A DNA stretch of 64,000 nt from contig CP136890.1 in assembly GCA_034359265.1 (NCBI GenBank), positions 53,623,501 through 53,687,500 on the forward strand, in the 5' to 3' direction. Shown piece by piece: positions 1 through 11,181 of the stretch (position 1 is the stretch's first letter; every line of letters begins with the position of its first letter). Source of the stretch: Canna indica (taxonomy: Eukaryota > Streptophyta > Magnoliopsida > Zingiberales > Cannaceae). The notes beneath the pieces were generated by a model, which was not told the origin of the DNA, made no database searches, and was given only the letters and a program-made list of their open reading frames with translations. The translations under genes were made by a program, and so were the position numbers.

Positions 1-128
1 GACTATCACTGATGATTACTTGGGACGGCCGACCTCGGCCGTCACAAATTATTTGAGACGCTCACATAAGCGACGGGTTTTTGCCATGGCTCTCGCCGTC
101 TGTGATGGTCTTTACCATGAGATTGAGA
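1..128. other. Unassigned sequence replacing the 3' part of a gag gene
   Basis: Similarity to the neighbouring reverse-strand gag stops at about 128. The sequence to its left is GC-richer and not gag-like. It holds a perfect 9-bp inverted repeat with a 2-bp loop (24-32 with 35-43, arms GACGGCCGA and TCGGCCGTC). It may be the end of another transposon, but the window cuts it off, so I do not classify it. Confidence 0.35.
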
Positions 129-1072
129 TATCAACATGTTGTTTTCACTTATGATATTTGAATTCTCAAATTTCAAAATTTCATTCTCAAGCTTTAAGTC
201 CTTAAGCTCAAGTTTCAATCTATCTTGGTACAAATCAAATGAACTAGATTTCAATTTCTCATTTTCTAGTTTTAATTCATGCACATGAGAATTAAGCATC
301 ACATTTTCTTTCTTTAGCATTTTATTTTCCTTATCTTTTCTAACAAGCAAGACCTACATCTTTCTACACTCATTTACTAACTCATCATATGGCATGTCAT
401 GAGAACTAGTAGAGCTAGCATTGTCATTATCATTAGCATGACTAGGTGAAGGAGAGTGTACCTCATCATTAGCATCCATGAGGCAAACATTTGAAACGAC
501 TTCATAGTCATGGCAAGAGGGTGCTTCACTTGAATAGATGATGATGTGGAAGCATTTGACCTCTTCTTTGCCTTGTTCTTCATGGTGGGACAATTCTTCT
601 TCACATGCCCTCTTTGCACAAGTGGCAAATTACCTTTCTCTTCCTGCTCTCAGAGTTGCTTCTTTGACTAGAAGCACTATGGTAATCAAAACCAAGACTA
701 GTAGTAGGTGGGTGACCTTTGTCATCACCACCTTCATCAAAAGTGTCATTTTCTTTGGTTTTGGCATAATCATAAAATATTTAAACAAGCCCATAAATCA
801 AAAGTCATAGAACAATGCATGACTTTTTCAAAGATGTTATTTGGTAGGGCACAAAATATGCAATTCATGGCATCTCCGTTAAATTTAAACATTTCTTTGT
901 CATGTTCACTATAATCATGCATGTCAACCTTAGGTTCAATGTATTCTATTTTCAACATGTTATAAACACCAAAACCTCTAGTCTTTAAGAAGGTGTACAT
1001 CTTAGACTTCCGAAGATCAAAGTTTGATTCATCGAACCTAGGAGGTGTAGAAACAACCGACTCTAGTGCCAT
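129..1072 (-). pseudogene. gag: Ty1/copia (Sirevirus-like) gag, degenerate
   Basis: Read on the reverse strand from the ATG at 1072. The N-terminus (MALESVVSTPPRFDESNF) begins the UBN2/gag-polypeptide domain of copia elements, followed by NNIFEKVMHC near 800. A frame change then leads to a serine-rich stretch and a CCHC zinc knuckle around 590-630. This is frameshifted between its second Cys and its His, although GHVKKNCP is readable. A Lys/Glu/Asn-rich coiled-coil region follows (about 130-350). The order of parts and the wording match the gag genes at 3979-5085 and 32360-35996, so the three belong to one lineage. At least two frame breaks rule out a working protein. Gag would form the virus-like particle that packages element RNA. 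The start is supported by the PBS and LTR just upstream. Confidence 0.85.
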
Positions 1073-1122
1073 TCTTCGGATCGAGTCTAGATGTAGATGA
1101 GATGGTGAAATCTCAATCCATG

Positions 1123-1140
1123 ACCCGCTTTGATACCAAA
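1123..1140 (-). other. Primer binding site (initiator Met-tRNA type)
   Basis: On the reverse strand, directly after the LTR end (CCAACA), the sequence reads TTTGGTATCAAAGCGGGTC. TGGTATCAAAGC matches the plant initiator-tRNA PBS (TGGTATCAGAGC) with one change. It fixes the orientation of the element and the LTR edge at 1141. Confidence 0.8.
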
Positions 1141-1483
1141 TGTTGGTGAAATCGCCTACACTAGAAGGGGGGTGAATAGTGTGTTTACTAATCTTTTCGC
1201 CTAATTCCGATTTTAATCGTTTCTTTGATTACTTAGGCAAATTATAAATAGAGTAGCAATAGAAAGAAAAGTAAAAATGATAATTAAGTAAACGCAAGTA
1301 GAAGCAACGCAAACATAACTATTTATAGTGGTTCGGCCCCAATGCCTACTCCACTACCTAAGCACCCCGCTTAGGATTTCCAAACTAGTTTAACTAGATT
1401 AATTAGTTTCCTTACAAAGAGGAATTTACACCGGAGAGTGTCGCTCTCAAAGCGAAGGCACTTTCACATCCGAAAATATCCCG
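1141..1483 (-). repeat. Partial 5' LTR of the reverse-strand copia element
   Basis: The inner end is TGTTGG...; on the reverse strand the LTR ends in CAACA next to the PBS. It contains the module with CCTAAGC-GGGGT-GCTTAGG (1357-1375) and GGGGCCGAACCACTATAAAT that recurs in the copia LTRs at 2805, 32048 and 43881. The LTR is cut at 1484, where the gag-only element begins. Confidence 0.75.
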
Positions 1484-1721
1484 TGTAGGCCTAAGGTTTT
1501 CAACCTTGGTGTTAATCTCGGTTTTGATGATAACAAATATGGAACTAATGACTTCATGGAGAGTTATTTTCAGGTTCCATATATGTTAGCGCGCAACATC
1601 CACGATCAAAAACATCAGAGAAATTAGAAAATCAAAAGGACGTTGGTCGACGCGCTCAGATTTGTCGGCAAGATAGAGTCTGGGTTTAGGGTGTCTAGAT
1701 AAATTGTAAATCCTCATTATG

Positions 1722-3036
1722 TGTTGGCCTAAGGTTTTCAACCTTGGAACTAATGTTTGAGCAATAAATACTTTCAGGTTACATATCGGTTTGCATGCGA
1801 CGTCCCCAATCGAAAAAATCACAAAAAATCAAGAATCTAAGGCATCGAAGTCGAGCATGTCAAAATTAGTTTATGACTTAATTTCTTTTATTGTAAATGT
1901 TCCTAAGCCTTAGTTTGATGTCCTCATTGAGTTCACAATCCAAAAAACTGAACCCCGAATCCCGAAAACTTAAAAACTAGAAAAATCAAAAAATGGTCTT
2001 GAAAATTTCTAAATATAGGGGGCTCCTTGGAGGGCTAAATAATTTAGATATTTTTTTGTCATCAAAAGACTCAATAATTGTTCCTTAGGGTAAAAACAAA
2101 TTAAAGACTTATTTTAAAGAAATTTTTGGAAACCGTTAACCTAAAAAAATAAGACTTGAAATGCTAGAAACCTCCAAACTACCCACAATTCCGAAAATGC
2201 CCCCAGCCAATTTTTTAAAAAACTGTTTAGAATTCCTAGATTGCTCCCAAATGGCTCTTTTTTAAATTAAAGAAGTTTTGAACGACTCTTTGCTTCCATA
2301 CCCCAATACCAACTCTATAAATATACTCAAAACTCCCTTCCTAAGACTCCCAACTATTCATTGAGCCATTCTAATAATATTTGGAGTCTTTCTTGAGCCA
2401 TTTCTCTCAAATATTAGCTTTGAGCTTCTACCTCCTAGATTGAGCCTTCATCCTTGTGTTTCATCATCAAAGGCTCCAAGAGGAAGCTAGGATCTTGTGT
2501 TTGAGCTAAGTATTATATTGATTGTGTTTTTGCTCCATTTATGTATTTTATTGTTATTCTCATTGTATATCTAGTTGTGAAAACCTAGGGTGCTAGATTT
2601 GTGTGTATGGTGGTAGCCTTGGTGTAGAGGCTTAAATCCACCGGTGTAAACTTAGTTTGCTAGGGTTAGTTTTGTAGTCCTTGGAATAAGAGGTGTTGGA
2701 GGTACTCTCGGGTGTGAGAGTAACCCTCGGTTATGTGGGTCGGTGCCTTAACTTGTAAATCCTTTTGTATGATACACTTAATCTAGTAAATTGGAGTTTG
2801 AAATCCTAAGCGGGGTGCTTAGGTAGTGTAGTAGGCATTGGGGCCGAACCACTATAAATTCATTGTGTTAGCATTGCTCTTGTGCATGTCTGATTACTTG
2901 TTACTTATCTTGCTTCCGCTTGCTATTAAATTATGATTTGCCTAAAGTAATCAAGAAATGATTAAAACCAAATTTAGACCAAAGTTTTAGTTAACACACT
3001 ATTCACCCCTCCTCTAGTGTGGTTATTCAACTTACA
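1722..3036 (+). mobile_element. Solo copia LTR (family B), 1315 bp
   Basis: Bounded by TGTTGG and CTTACA, with flanks TTATG (1717-1721) and TGATG (3037-3041), a 5-bp target duplication with one mismatch. Deleting the insert restores the interrupted LTR. It shares its first about 30 bp and its last about 350 bp with the gag-only LTRs, but its middle differs. A TATA-like CTCTATAAATATAC lies near 2317. The same LTR type flanks the CACTA element at 21911-22526 and 43683-44115. Confidence 0.85.
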
Positions 3037-3321
3037 TGATGATGCTAAGACCCTTAAAGAACCAAACCCGTAATCTGAAACCAGAACTGAAGAAAGAAAT
3101 TGATTGAAACTCAATGTAGAGTATAGGCACAATATGTAGAGTACAAGTACTCTACGGCCGGTCGATTGACCGGTCGACCGAAATGAGCCCAGAAAGCACA
3201 GCGGGCTCTGGTCGCTCAGTCGTTCGCTTGGTCGATCGACCGACGATCGACCGGACCAGCGACTGAACGGCGGAAACGACTAATTTTCTAGCCGTTGAGT
3301 TGGCTATTTGAGGTCAACTCT

Positions 3322-3348
3322 TCATGGCTTATAAATACCAAGCCATGA
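3322..3348 (+). promoter_or_regulatory. TATA box in the loop of an inverted repeat (LTR promoter)
   Basis: TCATGGCTT (3322-3330), loop ATAAATACC, AAGCCATGA (3340-3348): a perfect 9-bp stem around the likely core promoter. The 3' LTR equivalent is 8664-8690 (TATA decayed to ATCAATA, stem intact). Copy 2 has a different stem at the same place (31502-31524). Confidence 0.6.
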
Positions 3349-3978
3349 GAGTCTTTCCCCATTGATCTTGATCTTCATTGAGCCATTCTTGATCACTCTT
3401 AAATCGTTTCTTGAGTCATTCCTTTGCAAACCCTACTTTTCATGATACAACCTTGATTTTGCATTCAAAGCTTTGATCGATTCATCATTGAGGCATCAAG
3501 AGGAACTAGGACTCGTGTTTGGAGATAAGTATTTGTTGTATTATTTATTTGCTCCATTGTTTGTCTATTTTATGGTTTATTTTTATTGTATATCAAGTGT
3601 GTAAACCTAGGTTTCTAGGTTTGCTTGAGTTGATGGTTGCCATGGTGTTAAGGTTTAATTCCACCGGTGTAAATGTACTTCACTAGGATTAGTGATTGTT
3701 GTCCCTTAGGGTTGAGGTGTAAGAGTGCTCTCGGTAAGAAGACGGATACTTCAGGGTGTGGAAGTGACTTAGGTTGAGAATGAGACTCTTCGGGTAAAAG
3801 TCCTCTTTGTAAGGGAAACGATATAATCTAGTAAAGCTATGTTTGGAAATCCTAAGTGGGGTACTTATGTAGTGGAGTAAGCATTGATTTTCTTGCTTGT
3901 GTTTAATTGTCTTATTAATTGCTTCCGCTTGCTATTCAAACTAGTGTATTGCCTAAGTGTTGTAAGAAATGTTTAAAA

Positions 3979-5085
3979 TTGATTGTTTTATACGATCATG
4001 CCAAAACCGAAGAGATTGACACTTTTGATGAAGGTGGTGATGACAATGGTCACTCACCTACTGCTATTCTTTGTTTTGATGGCCATAGTGCTTCTAGTCA
4101 AAGGAGCAACTTTGAGAACCGAAAACGAAATGTTATTTGTCATGCTTGCAAGAAAAAGAGGCATGTGAAGAAAAATTACCCTACCTTGATGTACAAAGCA
4201 AGGAAGAGGTCAAGTGCTTCCACCTCCACATCTCACTCATTTGAAGCACTCTCTAGCCATGACTATGAAGCCACATCCAAAGTTTGCCTCATGGTTGCAA
4301 ATAATGATATACTTTCTTCTTCATCTAGTCATGATAATGATAATGATAGTACTAGCTCTTCTAGTTCATTTAATATGTCATATGAAGAACTAGTTGAGGA
4401 ATGTCAAAAAATGTATGCCTTGCTTATGAAAAAGAACAAGGAAAATAGAAATCTAAAGAAGGAAAACTCTAAGTTTAGTTCACATGTGAATGGCCTAGAA
4501 TTAGGAAATGAAAAATTAAAGACTACGTCATTTGATTCATGCCATGAAAATTTAGAACTTGAGTTTAAAGCTTTGAAACTTGAAAATAATGATTTGAAAT
4601 CTAAAATGAAATCTAGAGATAATGATTTGAAAAATGATTTCAAATTTGAGAATGAGACTTTGAAAAATGAGAATTGTATGATGAAATCTCAAATGGAAGC
4701 CTTACATAAATCCATTAATGTCTTGAAAAATGAGGTTATTTTCTTGAGTAGAAAAATAAATAATTTATCTAATGTTTCATCTTTTCAAAGCCCTAGAAAG
4801 AAATATGTATCTTCTAAGAATGCTCATACACATCATCCTCCTCATGTCAAGCGTTCTAATTTTAGACCTCATGTTCACAAGAATGATAAAAAGAAAAAAT
4901 TTCAAGGTCATTGTTTTTGTTGTGGTGTTGACGGGCATGCCATATATGATTGCATATTTAAGATGAAACCAAGTGGTGTTAAGACACTTTGGGTTGCTAA
5001 GCCCTCTAATCCCCAAGGACCCAAAGCTATTTGGGTACCAAAAGTTTCTTGCTCTCTTGTTGGGGGAGCTACCACACAAGGGTAA
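3979..5085 (+). pseudogene. gag: Gag of gag-only copy 1, 5'-truncated
   Basis: Open to the stop at 5085 but lacking the N-terminal UBN2 half, because a deletion fuses it to LTR sequence. It enters at DHAKTEEIDTFDEGG, which matches copy 2 near 32660. A first zinc knuckle is present as CHACKKKRHVKKNY (about 4138-4180), with its fourth ligand changed from Cys to Tyr. A Ser-rich linker and a long Lys/Glu/Asn coiled coil (about 4380-4760) follow, then a second, intact knuckle CFCCGVDGHAIYDC (about 4915-4957). The tail has TLWVAKPSNPQGPKAIWVPK, normally the hinge into protease in copia Gag-Pol. Here it stops after GGATTQG. Copy 2 has the same last residues and stop, so the stop is an inherited end of Gag. 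The upstream in-frame ATG at 3919 lies in LTR sequence and is not a natural start. Confidence 0.85.
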
Positions 5086-8000
5086 AGATAAGTGAAGAGT
5101 TGAAGTTGACCATGAACTTAAATGAATTAGTATCATTCCTTGGTTGCAACCTCAAACCATCATGATGCCATTGGTAAGGAAATTGGCATCTAGGTATATG
5201 TTGTATCATCTCCTTACTTTGCTTGATTTCATTTAAGTTAGAGTTATGATACATGTTTTAATTTGAGTTGTTTTCTCCGCTCTTGTTAAGTGTCTTTTGA
5301 AAAATAAATTTTGATTTTGATTTTTGGTCTCTTCGGATACCTATGTAGCCTATAATGGGCTAATATATGCGACCTTGCGGTTCTAAATCGTAGGCTCATT
5401 GTGGCCTTTTAGTTTTCTACTAATAGAAAGGGTTGGAGATCTAATTTTCAAATATTTCATATTTTTTAGATCTCTCGATTCGTTTCGGATTCATGATTGT
5501 TTACCTTGAAATGAATTTAAAACTATTTATCAAAGTAGATTTTTAAATTGATACCTGATTCCCTCTTTGCTATTTAGTATGATAACTTGCTAGTAGATAT
5601 GGTTTGATTACTATTAATGAAGTATACTTGCAAGTTATTGAAAATGAAATGCTAATGTGAAGAAAATGGAAAAGAAAATGAAAAGTTTGGGAAATTTTCA
5701 AGAATGAGGTATGAATTTGATTTTGTAAAAGTCTTAGTATAATACTTGAATAATTGTGCTTAAATGATTTCTCTATGCTCATGATTGATTATGCATGATA
5801 AATATTTGAATTTTCATGAGTAGGAAAAGTCTTGATAACTTAGCTCATTTCATGATATCATGATTTTTATGAAATCGGACTAGGTTGAAATTTTTCCTTA
5901 GAGACTTCATTTTAAGTTGAAAATTGGATGAACATGTTTAGGTGTGTTAATAATTAGTTGCCAAGTGCTTAAAATTGAAAATTGATGAGAAATTGAGCAA
6001 AATGATAACTGGTTCACTTTAGAGGACTTAAACTTGGAAAAATTTGACCCAAGTCAACAAATCGATTTAGACACTTCATTTTAAGTCCAAACTTCATAAA
6101 CATGTTTAGGAATAGGTATGATATAGATAAAATGACATAGAAGCTATTTCATAATAACCTCCTTTGAACCAAGTTGACCCAAGTCAACAAACTAATTTAG
6201 AGGTCTCATTTTCAATCCATATTTAAGGAACATGTTTAGATTTACTCATGTTAGGTGTCCATAGCTTTAAATTTGAAAAACCATGACTAAATGATAAGAT
6301 TGACACTTAGCAAGTTTCATGATAACTAGTTTAGTTTTGAATGAAACCGTGTTCTAGGTTGATATCTTGACTTACGGACATAATTTTTATTCCAAACTTG
6401 ACATACACTCTAGCAAGTTACATGACGACTATATGGTGTCATAAAAGTTTGAATAAAAACTGAACACATTTTGAAAAAATAACTAAAAATTATAAAAATA
6501 CCATTGAAATTTTAGCATTTTCAATTATTTCTAGAAAAATGTAGAAAAATCCTTTTTAATTGATTCTTGAAACTACACATTAATTGAAAAATCTAGTTTC
6601 TTCAGTAAAAATTTCAAAAAGTTTCATCAATAATTTGATTTATAATGGAATTTTTAAGTTGGATTTCGAAAACACAAAGTATCACTTACCCGAAATACAC
6701 TTTTTCGATACTTTGATTTCTCATCAAAATCTTCAAATGAAAACTCATGTATACCATTTTGATTAAATGTCTAATATCATTCACATCATTGCTTGAGTAA
6801 AATCAGTTGTATGAATGATTTTGATAACTTGAATATTAGTTAGAAATATCAATTTTTTTATTGAAATCAAGATAGGATGAAAAATAAACTTAGAGAATTC
6901 ATTTTGACCTCAAACTTGACACACACATCTTAAATGATCATTCAGCGATGTTGGAAAAGTATGAAGCAATATTGACAACTTTTGAATAAATACTTGAAAT
7001 TTATGAAAATGCCCTTGGACTTGGAGGAATTTTAGGAATTTCTAGAAAACTAATTTTTTATTGATTCTTGAACCTGTAGATTCCCTACAAAATCTAGTTT
7101 CTCCAGCTAAAGTTTCAAATTTTTTCATCAAGGACATGATTTGATAGGAATTTAAGAGTTTGATTTATGTATGCTTAAGTATCCCTATGACCTAAGTCAA
7201 CAAAGTGACTTAGATAATTTCATTTTAAGCCCAAACTTGACTCACATACTTAGATTCACTCATGTTTGATGCCTAGATTCCTAAGTTAGAGAAAATATGA
7301 GTAGATAGCAAAATTTGGTACTTAGTATTTTCAAATTTTCATGCCTACTTTGAATGAAATCGTGCTACGTTCATATTTTGATCAAATGACATTAGTTTCA
7401 CTTCAAACTCGATATACATGCTTTACATGATCATATCTTGGTATTTTGAAATTTGAATGAAATCTGGAAATGTCATGAAAGATTCACTTATTTACGAAAA
7501 TGCCACTAGAACACAATGAATTTTAGAAACATACAGGAAAAATGATTTTTGTTAGTTCTTGAATCTGCATCTTCCTTCAAAAATCTAGTTTATGACATAA
7601 AAATTTCAAAAATCTTGAGTATGAATGTGATTTGATTTGGTTTTTTGAAATTGGATTGTGAAACTTTAAAGTATCGTTCTTCCCAAGTGCTCATTTGTCG
7701 AAACTTTGGATTTTCGTCGAAATCTTCGAATGAGACTTCAAGTATGATGTTAGAATCATGTTTTTGGTATCGTTCTTATTTTGACTCATGAAAAATTATT
7801 TCTAAAATGATTTTTTGATATGTTGGCCGATACATGAAAATATCATTACTTGAGCTTGATACATGAATAGTAGACTTAGAATTCTTTGATATCATGTATT
7901 AAACTTGTCTCATAATCGATATATTGTTTTCATCCCCTGGGTTGGTTGACTTCATTTTCATGAAGACTAGTTTTCAAGTCCCAACTTTGACCATAGTTGA

Positions 8001-8157
8001 CTTTTTTGCCCTTTTTGAGTGATGTCAAAAGGGGGAGAAAAATATAGGTAAAAGGGAAGAAAATATAGGAAAACCATGCCCCTTGGTTGATATCCTTTGT
8101 GCTTTAGTATATATATATTTTCTTAAGGATGTTTGTCATCATAAAAAATGGGGAGAT
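5086..8157 (+). other. Non-coding spacer of gag-only copy 1, with PPTs at its end
   Basis: About 3 kb with no supported gene. It matches the spacer of copy 2 (35997-38948). The first 400 bp are best conserved (GACCTATGTAGCCTATAATG... near 5336). Downstream it is built from diverged direct repeats of about 500 bp: a TTGATTCTTGAA...AAAATCTAGTTT block recurs near 6560, 7060 and 7555. TTGACC-AAGTCAA palindromes recur (6046, 6174, 7188). Near the end is CAAAAGGGGGAG (about 8027), an extra polypurine tract typical of Sireviruses. The final tract AAAAAATGGGGAGAT abuts the 3' LTR at 8158. Confidence 0.75.
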
Positions 8158-8953
8158 TGTTGGCCTAAGGTTTTCAACCTTGGTCTTAATCTCGATTTTG
8201 ATGATAACAAATATGGAACTAATGATTTCATGGAGAATTATTTTCAGGTTTCGTATCAGTTAGTGCACGACGTCCACGATCGAAAATATCGAAGAAATCG
8301 GAAAATCGAAAGGACGTTGGTCGATGCGCTCAGATTCGTTGGGAAGATAGAGTACAGGTTTAGGGTGTCTAGATAAATTATAAATCCTCATGATGATGCT
8401 AAGACCCTTAAAGAACCAAACGTGTAATCTGAAACCCGAACCGAAGAAAGAAATTGGCAGAAACTCAATGTAGAGTACGGGTACAATATGTAGAGTATGA
8501 GTACTCTATGGCCGATCGATTGACCGGTCGACCGAAATGAGCCCAAAAAGCACAGCAGGCTCTGGTCGCTCAGTCGGTCGCTTGGTCGATCGATCGATGA
8601 TCGACCGAATGACAGAAATATCTAATTTTGTAGCCGTTGAGTTGGCTGTTTGAGGTCAACTCTTCATGGCTTATCAATACCAAGCCATGAGAGTATTTCC
8701 ACACTGATATTGATCTTCATTAAGCCATTCTTGATCACTCTTAAATCTTTTCTTGAGCCATTCCTTTGCAATCCCCATGAGAGTCTTTCCACACTGACCT
8801 TGATCTTCATTAAGCCATTTTTTATCACTCTTAAATCTTTTCATGAGCCATTCCTTTGCAATCCCTAGTTCTCATGATACAACCTTGATTTTGCCTTAAA
8901 AGCTTTGATCGATTCATCATTGAGGCATTAAGAGGAAATAAGACTCGTGTTTG
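8158..8953 (+). repeat. 3' LTR of gag-only copy 1, truncated
   Basis: It begins TGTTGGCC after the PPT and aligns with 1484-1721 plus 3037-3530. It is cut by the gypsy LTR at 8954, and the rest of the LTR is not found in the window. It contains a private tandem duplication of about 92 bp (see 8684-8868). Confidence 0.8.
8684..8868 (+). repeat. Tandem duplication of about 92 bp inside the LTR
   Basis: Two adjacent near-identical units run from CCATGAGAGT to GAGCCATTCCTTTGCAATCC. The 5' LTR near 3340-3432 has only one unit, so the duplication arose in this copy. It produces a repetitive 72-codon reading frame that I do not regard as a gene. Confidence 0.75.
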
Positions 8954-11181
8954 TGCAATACCCGGAGTTTCCTAATATAAAAATTTCTCGTGGTGCAGCC
9001 CATCGAGTCGGGAGCTAACCGGGTCGAGTCGCATGCTCGCCTCGTATAGCAGGTAAAATTTTATTTAAAGTCTTATTGAAGTGTTAGTGGTTGAGTGGAT
9101 GATCATATTGTTGACTCAAGTTTGGGTTGAGTTTAGTCCGCGGATCGAGTCGGGACTCGGACCGGGTTAGGTGGAGTCGTATGAGAGGGGTTTAAGTCAT
9201 TGCGTAGGGGTAAAAGGGTCAAGTGATGAGGGGAATAAAACCCCTCATCTTGGCAGCCGTGCGACTCAAGGGAGGAGCCGCACGCAGCCCAAGGATGAGA
9301 GGGAGATCGGTGCCGAGCTCATGTCGACACCGGGATCTCGGAGTTCATCTTCTTCGATCTTGTCTTTAGATCAAATCGAGGTGAGTGGTTAGTGTAGCTT
9401 TTGAAGGGAGGCGAGTGGCTGGCCCTAAGAGTTTTGAAATTTGATTTTCTTCACGAGTTCTTGTTGATCGATGTGTTTCTTCGAGTAGAGTTTTAAATCG
9501 ATGTATGTATCTGTGATTTTATGTATTAGATCATGTTTTCTCACATTTTGTGGGCTGCCGAGTTGAGAAAATAGGGGAGAGGTCATGCCGACATTTTCCC
9601 CAAAATTTTCTCGCTCGTTTTGCAGCCCATAGATCGCTTTGGTGTTCAAGATATGTTAGATCGATGGATTTATTTTGTGCTCTTGCTGTAGCCATGCCCC
9701 TTCACTTTGAGGACTCGGCTAAACAAGGGTAAGAGTTTTGAAATTTGATTTTTCATCACGAGTTCTTGTTGATCGATGTGTTTCTTTGAGTAGAGTTTTA
9801 AATCGATGTATGTATCTGTGATTTTATGTATTAGATCATGTTTTCTCACATTTTGTGGGCTGCCGAGTTGAGAAAATAGGGGAGAGGTCATGCCGACATT
9901 TTCTCCAAAAAAATTTCGCTCGTTTCGCAGCCCATAGATCGCTTTGGTGTTCAAGATATGTTAGATCGATGGATTTATTTTGTGCTCTTGTTGTAGCCAT
10001 GCCCCTTCACTTTGAGGACTCGACTAAACAAGGGTTTACCCTGCTTGAGTCAACCGAGCAGTAGTATGAGTGGGGAGATAGGATTGCTTGAGTTAAAATG
10101 CATGGTTCCAAGTTATGTTTTCTTGTTAAACATTAGATCCTTAGACCGATGCATATAAATTATGGATGAAATTTCAGCCCCTTCCCATCTATAGGGTTCG
10201 GCCGAGCAAGGGTAAAGGGGGAAACCAAATGATTTTGAGTAGTTGTTCATACCTTCCTGTTCGATGCTAATTCATAATCATGTTACAAAATTTCTCGCTT
10301 GTCATATGAATTGTTTAGTGATAGATCTACATCATCACATTTTGGAAATGTTCTTGCTAATGCTTATATGGATATGATGGTTATGGTATATGTATTCAAA
10401 GAAAGGTTTCATTTAATTCCTCATATCATGTTTAATTGTTGCTATGCTTAGTGTATGTTCCTTATTGGTTTAATCACTGAATTATTTACCTCTTAAATTC
10501 GGTTTCTTCATGATGTTGCTACCCATGATTAATTTGGTAAGTGACGTGACAATGGTAGGCAGAGTGCCTTCATAGTCGGCAAGTTCGCTCAATCTAGGAA
10601 GAATGGTTTAGGTGACTAGTGGTGACATTTAACCTAAATACAAGATATACTTACTAGGCTCTTCATTTGATGAAACAATATGACCCTAGGGTAAGGGGTC
10701 GGATATGGGCAATGCCCGGAAAGCAAAACACAGTATACTTGCACAACCTTGTTTTGGTTGTGGTTGATGGTCTACTGAGAAGTGTCATTAGCCGAATGGC
10801 TACTACACGACTCAGCGGTTTATAGGGTCTTGAGATTACATCAGCGGGCTCGCTAGGTGTTAGACCCGAGTGGCGGAGGGTCTTGAGATTTTGTTAGTGG
10901 GCCACACTGACGATAGACCCGAGTGGGTGGGACTAGCTATCCCTAACCCGGAGGATCTCTGAAACTAGTGGCCATCCTAGTTGACGGTTCCGAAGCATAA
11001 AAGTTTCTAATTGAGGAGCCCTTAGGGGCTGGTTTGAGTAGGCCGACCGGCTGGGTTAAGGAGAAGGAAGAACCGAACCTTCTATATATACTTTAGGCCA
11101 TTATTGGCCAAGCTTTCATCATGGATATGGGCTCGAGAGGCCGGTTCATCCACTCATCCGTGCTGGCACACTGATTATTTA
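8954..11181 (+). mobile_element. Gypsy (chromovirus-type) LTR, 3'-truncated
   Basis: It starts TGCAATACCCGG, a variant of the TGTAATACCC start seen in the other gypsy LTRs, with TATAAAA about 25 bp in. It aligns with the reverse-strand solo LTR 33112-35372 up to about 11181 (TTCATCCACTCATCC...ACTGATTATTT). There it joins an envelope-like ORF, and its last 300 bp or so, including the 3' splice site and TGACA end, are lost. It holds a GC hairpin (9258-9284, one mismatch) and a 5' splice-site consensus GAG/GTGAGTGG at 9380/9381. Confidence 0.8.
9427..10034 (+). repeat. 304-bp tandem duplication in the gypsy LTR
   Basis: Two copies offset by 304 bp, each running from AAGAGTTTTGAAATTTGATT to GACTCGGCTAAACAAGGGT. 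They differ at only a few positions. Other LTRs of this family have a single unit. Each unit yields a matching short reading frame on either strand, which is an artefact of the repeat. Confidence 0.85.

Larger units (their letters stand above)
1484..3978 (+). repeat. 5' LTR of gag-only copy 1, split by a solo LTR
   Basis: It starts TGTAGGCC (variant of TGTTGGCC). Bases 1484-1721 and 3037-3978 align as one LTR with 8158-8953, the join falling inside a CCTCATGATGATGC stretch that is uninterrupted at 8385. U3 carries GGTCGA/TCGACC-rich sequence (3150-3260) and a TATA motif inside an inverted repeat (3322-3348). The end is lost: after AGAAATGTTTAAAA the sequence jumps into gag. Confidence 0.8.
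1484..8953 (+). mobile_element. Gag-only non-autonomous copia element (TR-GAG-like), copy 1
   Basis: Order: 5' LTR (1484-3978, itself interrupted), gag (to 5085), about 3.07 kb without a reading frame, polypurine tract, then 3' LTR (from 8158) cut by a gypsy LTR at 8954. No protease, integrase or RT sequence is visible between gag and the 3' LTR. Copy 2 at 30894-42764 has the same architecture and the same Gag C-terminus, so lack of pol is a family trait and not local decay. In this copy the 3' end of the 5' LTR, the PBS and the N-terminal part of gag are missing: at about 3978 the LTR runs straight into mid-gag. It must have depended on enzymes from another element. TR-GAG elements are an established class in plants; the assignment here is from architecture only. 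Confidence 0.8.

Noticed and set aside
3919..3978. First 20 codons of the 388-codon gag frame
   Set aside because: They are LTR sequence fused to gag by a deletion and do not match the gag start seen at 1072.
8083..8376. 97-codon forward reading frame
   Set aside because: It spans the PPT and LTR boundary of the gag-only element, and it is not conserved as a frame in copy 2.
11104..11181. N-terminal start of the 232-codon reading frame
   Set aside because: These bases align with the gypsy LTR on the reverse strand near 33620-33680, so the ATG is fortuitous and the gene similarity begins about 11182.
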